Assembly (NCBI GenBank): GCA_030618315.1
Contig: JAUXDO010000064.1
Span: 1 to 6,480 of the forward strand
DNA: 6,480 nt
Direction: 5' to 3'
Source of the DNA: Candidatus Peregrinibacteria bacterium
GTDB taxonomy: Bacteria > Patescibacteriota > Gracilibacteria > UM-FILTER-43-11
The notes under the pieces were generated by a model, which made no database searches, was not told the origin of the DNA, and saw only the letters and a list, made by a program, of their open reading frames with translations. Position 1 is the stretch's first letter. Each line of letters begins with the position of its first letter. The position numbers were made by a program, and so were the translations under genes. Of this stretch, positions 1 to 3,560 are shown piece after piece.

Positions 1-2
1 CA

Positions 3-410
3 GTTAAAATCTTTTTTGTGATCGCCATTGCGGGTGCACTGCTCTATGGTGGTTGGCATATATTTGGTGACGACATCAAGAAGGAGGCCAGTGCCGCCAT
101 CGAGGAAAAGAAAGAAGAAGTAGTCGACGATATGAAAAAGGAGGTTAAGAAAAAGTTCGAGGATGTCAAGAAAAAGGCAAAAGAAAAGACCAAGAAAAAG
201 GCCAGGAAAGCCAAGAAGAAGGCAGATGGTCTGAGAGATAAGCTGAAAACCGAAGATGGCCGACAGGAAGTCATCGATGATACAAAAGATGGTGCCAATA
301 AGGCCTATGAAGGCGGTAAAAAAGCCGCAAAGAAAACAGGAGAGATCGCCAGCGACCTTTGGAAGCTTGGCAGTGAAGCACTCAATGACAAGGAGGAGAA
401 AGATGAATAA
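3..410 (+). CDS. Lys/Glu-rich membrane-anchored coiled-coil protein, 5' partial
   Basis: I do not recognise a family. The frame is open to the left edge, and upstream of the GTG at 18 it reads VKIFF, which belongs to the same hydrophobic helix (VIAIAGALLYGG). No ribosome binding site precedes that GTG, so the true start is probably just outside the window; if GTG is used, the protein is 130 aa. One N-terminal membrane helix is followed by about 110 highly charged residues, with runs of KK, KKK and EE and regular Ala/Val spacing, suggesting a long amphipathic helix or coiled coil resembling LEA-like or histone-H1-like low-complexity proteins. The likely topology is a membrane anchor with a charged rod; the side of the membrane is not certain. 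The stop overlaps the next gene by 8 nt, indicating translational coupling. Low complexity makes homology-based function calls unreliable. Confidence 0.72.
   Translation, partial: VKIFFVIAIAGALLYGGWHIFGDDIKKEASAAIEEKKEEVVDDMKKEVKKKFEDVKKKAKEKTKKKARKAKKKADGLRDKLKTEDGRQEVIDDTKDGANKAYEGGKKAAKKTGEIASDLWKLGSEALNDKEEKDE
390..398 (+). promoter_or_regulatory. Strong Shine-Dalgarno site for the gene at 403
   Basis: AAGGAGGAG lies inside the end of the preceding gene. Its GGAGG core ends 6 nt before the ATG at 403. It decides the start of the downstream gene and is the only convincing Shine-Dalgarno site in the window. Confidence 0.85.
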
Positions 411-843
411 GTTGTTTTTGATTATTTTGGCTTCTTTCATCGCCTTCGCATGCTTTGCGTGTGATGAGGACTGTAATTGTCCAGATGAGGAAGTCGAAGA
501 AGAGCCGGATATCGAAATCTGGGAAGAGATGGTCCGAGTGACTGTTTCCGGCACGGACGTATCCGACAAGAAGGTCTACGCCAAGACCTGCGCGAATGTC
601 TTCGTGGAATCGGGTCCGAAAGACCCGGTCATCCCCGGAGCTACCAGCTACGAGTACATCTTCATGCTCGATGTGAATGTACTGGTGGGCGAGGAAGAAG
701 ATCTTCCGGGAGAGCCCATCTGCTACAGGATTCACGGTGAGCATGATTCGAACTGTACCGTCACATCAAGTCCGTCAAAACTGGATTTGGTGTGGGACGG
801 ATATGTCGAGATGGAGGTCGTTTACGACTGCAATTACGACTAG
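403..843 (+). CDS. Small exported Cys-rich acidic protein (possible lipoprotein)
   Basis: 146 aa of unknown family. The start at ATG 403 is chosen because a strong Shine-Dalgarno site precedes it and it gives a classical export signal: MNK, a hydrophobic core to about residue 16, then Cys17 and Cys20. Cleavage could be by signal peptidase I after the Ala at 16 or 19, or by signal peptidase II at Cys17 or Cys20; neither lipobox is canonical (Phe at -2). The mature N-terminus is Cys-rich and very acidic (Cys24, Cys26, then many Glu/Asp to about residue 45). The remainder alternates hydrophobic and polar residues like a small beta-sandwich and carries Cys63, Cys107, Cys118 and Cys143, which could form two disulfides. 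It overlaps the coiled-coil gene by 8 nt and is followed by a terminator, so the two form the end of an operon. The function is unknown; a surface or periplasmic role is inferred from the signal only. Confidence 0.8.
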   Translation: MNKLFLIILASFIAFACFACDEDCNCPDEEVEEEPDIEIWEEMVRVTVSGTDVSDKKVYAKTCANVFVESGPKDPVIPGATSYEYIFMLDVNVLVGEEEDLPGEPICYRIHGEHDSNCTVTSSPSKLDLVWDGYVEMEVVYDCNYD

Positions 844-861
844 TGCTAGAGGGGAACATAC

Positions 862-904
862 AAGCGGGGTCGGTCTGATTTCATATCGGACCACCCGCTT
901 TTTT
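862..904 (+). terminator. Rho-independent terminator of the first operon
   Basis: AAGCGGG (862-868) pairs with CCCGCTT (894-900). Inside it, GGTCTGAT (872-879) pairs with ATCGGACC (885-892) with one G-T wobble around a 5-nt loop. A six-T run (899-904) follows. It lies 18 bp after the stop of the Cys-rich protein gene, the expected place for operon termination. Confidence 0.9.
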
Positions 905-906
905 CC

Positions 907-1106
907 TAAATTCCAAATCTCAAATCCTAATTCCAAACAAAGTACAAATTACAATATTTAAAATTCAAACGTGATATGGGATATATATAATTAATTACAT
1001 CCTCTGAAGGTGCGAATAATTATTAGCACCTTCAGAGGTACGGTTTGTTTGTTGAATTTTGAATATTGAAGTTGTTTGGAATTTAGGATTTGAGATTTGG
1101 AATTTA
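907..1106. repeat. 200-bp palindromic (MITE/REP-like) element, copy 1
   Basis: The two ends are near-perfect inverted repeats: the left arm starts TAAATTCCAAATCTCAAATC, and the right arm (about 1072-1106) reads as its reverse complement. The match continues less exactly inward through the AATTCAAAC/GTTTGTTGAATT portions, with a perfect hairpin at the centre. The outer ends are TA...TA, compatible with a TA target-site duplication, although TA is also part of the palindrome, so this is only suggestive. No reading frame is evident. A second copy in the same orientation starts at 6361. With the terminator (862-904), it fills almost the whole gap between genes at 844-1140. Confidence 0.85.
1001..1038. 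repeat. Central perfect hairpin of the palindromic element
   Basis: CCTCTGAAGGTGC (1001-1013) and GCACCTTCAGAGG (1026-1038) are exact 13-bp reverse complements. The 12-nt loop contains AATAATTATT, itself self-complementary. The left half up to AATAATTATT is identical in the copy at the right edge, where the next base is C instead of A, which would extend the stem. This is the best conserved part of the element. No T-run follows directly, so it is not a standard terminator. Confidence 0.85.
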
Positions 1107-1118
1107 TTGTAGTATCGT
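1090..1118 (+). promoter_or_regulatory. Candidate promoter for the M16 peptidase gene
   Basis: TTGAGA (1090-1095, five of six to TTGACA) is followed after 17 bp by TATCGT (1113-1118, four of six to TATAAT). The -35 lies inside the right terminal repeat of the palindromic element. Transcription would start near 1125, leaving a leader of about 16 nt with no Shine-Dalgarno site. The -10 is weak, so this is tentative. Confidence 0.3.
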
Positions 1119-1140
1119 TACTTCGTTAAATTATTAAATT

Positions 1141-2406
1141 ATGCACAAAATAAACACTCTCAAAAACGGTCTAAAAGTAGTGCTCAGCCCAATAAAAGGT
1201 ACGAAGTCATGTACGGTTCTTTGTCTTGTTGGTGCCGGTTCCCGCTTCGAAACAAAAGATATAAACGGCATATCTCATTTTTTGGAGCACATGTTTTTTA
1301 AAGGGGGAGAGAGATATAAAAATGCCGCTGCCGTAGCATCCGCTATCGATGGTATAGGTGGTGATTTTAATGCTTTTACCGGGAAAGAGTACGCAGGATA
1401 TTTCGTAAAATGCGCTTCGCACCAAAAAGAAACAGCCTTTGATGTAATTGGTGATATGATGCTTAATGCGACATTCCTGCCAGAGGAAATTGAAAAGGAA
1501 AGGGGAGTGATACTTGAAGAATATAATATGTATCAGGACACTCCGATGTATCAGGTCGGATGGGATTTTGAACGCTTGCTTTTTGGTGACCAGCCGATGG
1601 GGTGGGATCAGATAGGAACAAAAGAAATTATTCAAAGTCTGACCCGTGAACAATTTCAGGATTACAAAAACTCTCTCTACACACCGGATAACGCGGTTAT
1701 CAGCATCTCTGGTTATTTCGATGAAGACGAGATAATGGATTTAGCTAATAAATATTTTAATTTTGAAGACGGAAAACGAGGTCGTGAATTTAAGCCTTAT
1801 CAAAAAACAAAGTCAGAAAAGAAAGTAATTTCTCAACACAAAAAAACTGAGCAGGGTCACATTATTATCGGAGCAACCGGTGTGCCGGCAAGAAGTGAGG
1901 ATGAATATGTAGAAAAAATTCTTAGCGTCATTTTGGGTGGAAACATGAGTTCCAGAATGTTTATGAATGTCCGCGAGGCAAAAGGTCTTTCATACTACAT
2001 TCGCACAACAACTGACGATTACACTGATATCGGTTCAATCTCAACAGCAGCAGGCGTCGATTTAAATCGTGTCGATTTAGCAATTGAGGCGATTATCGAA
2101 GAATATAAAAAGATTATGGAATCTCCAGTAAGCGCTGAAGAACTTACAAAGGCTAAGGAATTTATGAAAGGCAAAATCATTCTGCGACTTGAAGACAGCG
2201 AAGAATATGCACATCTTATGGGTAAACAGGCACTCTTATATCCAGAAATAAATAGCGTTGATGAAATACTTAAAAAGATTGACGAGGTCAATGCAGATGA
2301 TGTACAAAGACTAAGTAAGAAATTATTTGTAGAAGAGAATCTTCGTCTGGCCATGATAGGACCATTTGAGGATGATAATCATTTTGCAAAACTACTACAC
2401 TATTAA
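1141..2406 (+). CDS. M16 family zinc metallopeptidase (pitrilysin/MPP-like)
   Basis: 421 aa, the usual length for a single-chain M16B peptidase with an active N-terminal and a structural C-terminal half. The inverted zinc motif HxxEH is intact as HFLEH (His46, Glu49 as general base, His50). The third zinc ligand is expected 76 residues on in the ERGVILEE stretch, at Glu126. The typical flanking features are present: NGLKVV at the start, VGAGSR before the motif, GGDFNAFTGKEY after it, and the C-terminal-domain signature with Arg278 and Tyr285/Tyr286 (VREAKGLSYY). No signal peptide is visible, so it is cytoplasmic by default. Family members degrade peptides or process N-termini inside a clamshell chamber; the substrate here is unknown. 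The ATG lacks a Shine-Dalgarno site but is the first Met and matches the family start. ndk follows after 33 bp, so co-transcription is likely. Confidence 0.95.
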   Translation: MHKINTLKNGLKVVLSPIKGTKSCTVLCLVGAGSRFETKDINGISHFLEHMFFKGGERYKNAAAVASAIDGIGGDFNAFTGKEYAGYFVKCASHQKETAFDVIGDMMLNATFLPEEIEKERGVILEEYNMYQDTPMYQVGWDFERLLFGDQPMGWDQIGTKEIIQSLTREQFQDYKNSLYTPDNAVISISGYFDEDEIMDLANKYFNFEDGKRGREFKPYQKTKSEKKVISQHKKTEQGHIIIGATGVPARSEDEYVEKILSVILGGNMSSRMFMNVREAKGLSYYIRTTTDDYTDIGSISTAAGVDLNRVDLAIEAIIEEYKKIMESPVSAEELTKAKEFMKGKIILRLEDSEEYAHLMGKQALLYPEINSVDEILKKIDEVNADDVQRLSKKLFVEENLRLAMIGPFEDDNHFAKLLHY

Positions 2407-2410
2407 TTCG

Positions 2411-2436
2411 TAATTTTTAATTTTTAATTTTTAATT
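2411..2436. repeat. AATTTTT tandem repeat in the ndk leader
   Basis: Three exact 7-bp AATTTTT units (2412-2432) preceded by T and followed by AATT fill almost the whole gap between the peptidase stop and the ndk ATG at 2440. It takes the place where a Shine-Dalgarno site would be; none is present. It could help keep the start unstructured or be a simple slippage product. Confidence 0.7.
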
Positions 2437-2439
2437 GAA

Positions 2440-2901
2440 ATGGAACGTTCATTAATAATAATAAAACCAGACGCATTACAACGTGGCTTAGTCGGCGAAA
2501 TTACAAAGCGATTTGAAACTAAAGGTTTAAAGCTTACAGGATGCAAAATGATACAGCTTGATTCTGAAATCCTTAAAATACATTATGCCCATCTTGCAGA
2601 CAAACCTTTCTTTCCCGGAATCTCCGCATTTATGCAATCCACTCCTGTTATTGCTCAGATTTGGGAAGGATTTGAAGCCGTTGAGGCAGTCCGTATTATT
2701 GTAGGTATTACAAAAGCACGCGCCGCCGATGCAGGAACTGTTCGCGGTGACCTTGCTATGAGTTTTCAGAATAATGTAGTTCACGCATCAGATTCAGTAG
2801 AAAACGCAGAAATCGAAGTAAAAAGATTTTTTGAAGAAAGTGAAGTATTCAAATACGACAAAACAATGGACGAGCATGTTTATGCAGGAGATGAGAAATA
2901 G
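2440..2901 (+). CDS. ndk: Nucleoside diphosphate kinase
   Basis: 153 aa, within the normal family range. The enzyme moves the gamma-phosphate from a nucleoside triphosphate to a nucleoside diphosphate through a phospho-histidine, balancing NTP and dNTP pools in the cytoplasm. The key residues are all visible: Lys9 in IIIKPDA, Tyr49, Arg85, Thr91, Arg102 in GTVRGD, Asn112 and the catalytic His115 in NVVHASDS, each three lower than the usual eukaryotic numbering. The common HGSDS is HASDS here, a frequent natural variant. The C-terminus with EVFKYDKTMDEHVY matches the family tail. The start ATG 2440 fits the conserved ERSLIIIKPD beginning despite the absence of a Shine-Dalgarno site. It probably shares a transcript with the upstream peptidase, and a candidate terminator follows within the hairpin array. 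Confidence 0.97.
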   Translation: MERSLIIIKPDALQRGLVGEITKRFETKGLKLTGCKMIQLDSEILKIHYAHLADKPFFPGISAFMQSTPVIAQIWEGFEAVEAVRIIVGITKARAADAGTVRGDLAMSFQNNVVHASDSVENAEIEVKRFFEESEVFKYDKTMDEHVYAGDEK

Positions 2902-2904
2902 ATC

Positions 2905-2982
2905 TGCGAGATTACTCGCGTAGGGCTAACTTCGTTGTAGGGCTGGCTAACGCCGTGGGGCTACTCGGATTACCTCGTGTGG
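2905..2982 (+). repeat. Hairpin-module array A (left of the four-helix-bundle gene)
   Basis: Four short palindrome-like modules are separated by a conserved GTRGGGCT linker. In order: GCGAGATTACTCGC (perfect 5-bp stem, ATTA loop, 2906-2919), AACTTCGTT, GGCTAACGCC, and CTCGGATTACCTCG followed by TGTGG. It starts 3 bp after the ndk stop. The same module types recur, inverted and reordered, in array B at 3461-3560. The base composition is clearly richer in G+C than the flanks. Confidence 0.85.
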
Positions 2983-2990
2983 TTTTTTTT
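2961..2990 (+). terminator. Candidate ndk terminator formed by the last module of array A
   Basis: CTACTCGG (2961-2968) can pair with TCGTGTGG (2975-2982) around a 6-nt loop, with one T-T mismatch and two G-T wobbles. Eight Ts follow at once (2983-2990). The position 60 bp after ndk is right for a terminator; the stem is only moderate. The equivalent module in array B lacks the T-run. Confidence 0.5.
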
Positions 2991-2991
2991 A

Positions 2992-3019
2992 TTGACGGTG
3001 ATATTGGATGTATGATAAA
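2992..3019 (+). promoter_or_regulatory. Candidate promoter for the four-helix-bundle gene
   Basis: TTGACG (2992-2997, five of six to consensus) and GATAAA (3014-3019, four of six) are 16 bp apart, just past the T-run. The leader to the ATG at 3069 would be about 43 nt, AT-rich and without a Shine-Dalgarno site. It is tentative in such AT-rich sequence. Confidence 0.35.
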
Positions 3020-3068
3020 TTTCACTCTCGTTTTGTATTTAATTGAATATTTTGTAACTAAATGAATT

Positions 3069-3521
3069 ATGTTTGCGAAAATCGTAGAAGAATTGGAAAT
3101 TTATCAAATTGCTCTTGAGCTTGCTAAGGAAATTGACAAGCTTGTTAAGCAAATACCACATCATTGGAATATCGCAGAATGTGGACAGATATTAAGATCT
3201 TCTAGTTCCTGCTCATCAAATATTCAGGAAGGATTTGCTCAGAGATTTTACCCAAAGCAATTTATCAAATACTTATACACTGCAATGGGTTCAAGTGATG
3301 AGTCAAAAGGACATATGGAAAAACTAAGAAATAATGGACATGTAAAACCGGAAATTGCAGATGAATATATAAAAAGATATAAAGGATTATCAATAAAAAC
3401 GCTAAAATTCCTTAATCGTTTAAGAAAAAGGTATAACATAAAAACTCTACCAAAGATAATCCACAACGAAGTTAGCCCCACACGAGGTAACCCGAGTAGC
3501 CCAACGCGAGTAATCTCGTAG
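3069..3521 (+). CDS. Four-helix-bundle (S23/IVS-type) protein
   Basis: 150 aa. The core to about residue 125 matches the four-helix-bundle family first known from 23S rRNA intervening sequences (related in fold to Avd of diversity-generating retroelements): a helix with LEIYQIALELAKEIDKLVKQIP, the loop before LRSSSSCSSNIQEGFAQR (family pattern S-NI-EG), then KQFIKYLYTAMGSSDE and a last helix ending near RLRKRYNIK. Family members form helical oligomers and are thought to bind nucleic acid; the cellular role is unclear. ATG 3069 starts at the expected family position with no Shine-Dalgarno site. The last 20 or so residues (from about 131, HNEVSPTRGNPSSPTRVIS) are encoded by hairpin array B and are not family sequence, so the ancestral stop was probably lost or the array inserted. 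Arrays in inverted orientation bracket the gene, and no rRNA surrounds it. Confidence 0.85.
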   Translation: MFAKIVEELEIYQIALELAKEIDKLVKQIPHHWNIAECGQILRSSSSCSSNIQEGFAQRFYPKQFIKYLYTAMGSSDESKGHMEKLRNNGHVKPEIADEYIKRYKGLSIKTLKFLNRLRKRYNIKTLPKIIHNEVSPTRGNPSSPTRVIS

Positions 3522-3560
3522 CCCCACGGCGTTACTACGCCAGCCCCACGCGAAGCAGAG
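3461..3560 (-). repeat. Hairpin-module array B (right of the four-helix-bundle gene)
   Basis: Read on the minus strand, five modules follow one another: TGCTTCGC, GGCGTAGTAACGCC (5-bp stem, AGTA loop), CGAGATTACTCGC, CTCGGGTTACCTCG and AACTTCGTT, joined by GTGGGGCT or close variants (GTTGGGCT). Four of the five are recognisable in array A, inverted and in a different order. It overlaps the last 61 bp of the four-helix-bundle gene and ends exactly at the stop codon of the minus-strand surface-protein gene, so it is also the 3' untranslated region of both convergent genes. No T-run is seen. Confidence 0.85.

Noticed and set aside
256..402. Upstream extension of the Cys-rich protein to ATG 256
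   Set aside because: It would overlap the coiled-coil gene by 155 bp and bury the signal peptide; ATG 403 has a strong Shine-Dalgarno site.
382..744. Minus-strand reading frame opposite the Cys-rich gene, and other antisense frames at 44-298, 1207-1653, 2019-2354, 3248-3625
   Set aside because: They lie opposite well-supported genes, have no recognisable domains or start signals, and look like shadows.
1001..1038. Central hairpin as a Rho-independent terminator
   Set aside because: No T-run follows on either strand, and it is part of a larger symmetric element.
2905..3560. CRISPR array
   Set aside because: Units are short and of uneven length, the linker is only 8 bp, and the would-be spacers recur in both arrays. 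No cas gene is present.
2902..3560. 23S rRNA intervening sequence
   Set aside because: The protein family fits, but the flanks are ndk and a surface-protein gene, not rRNA.
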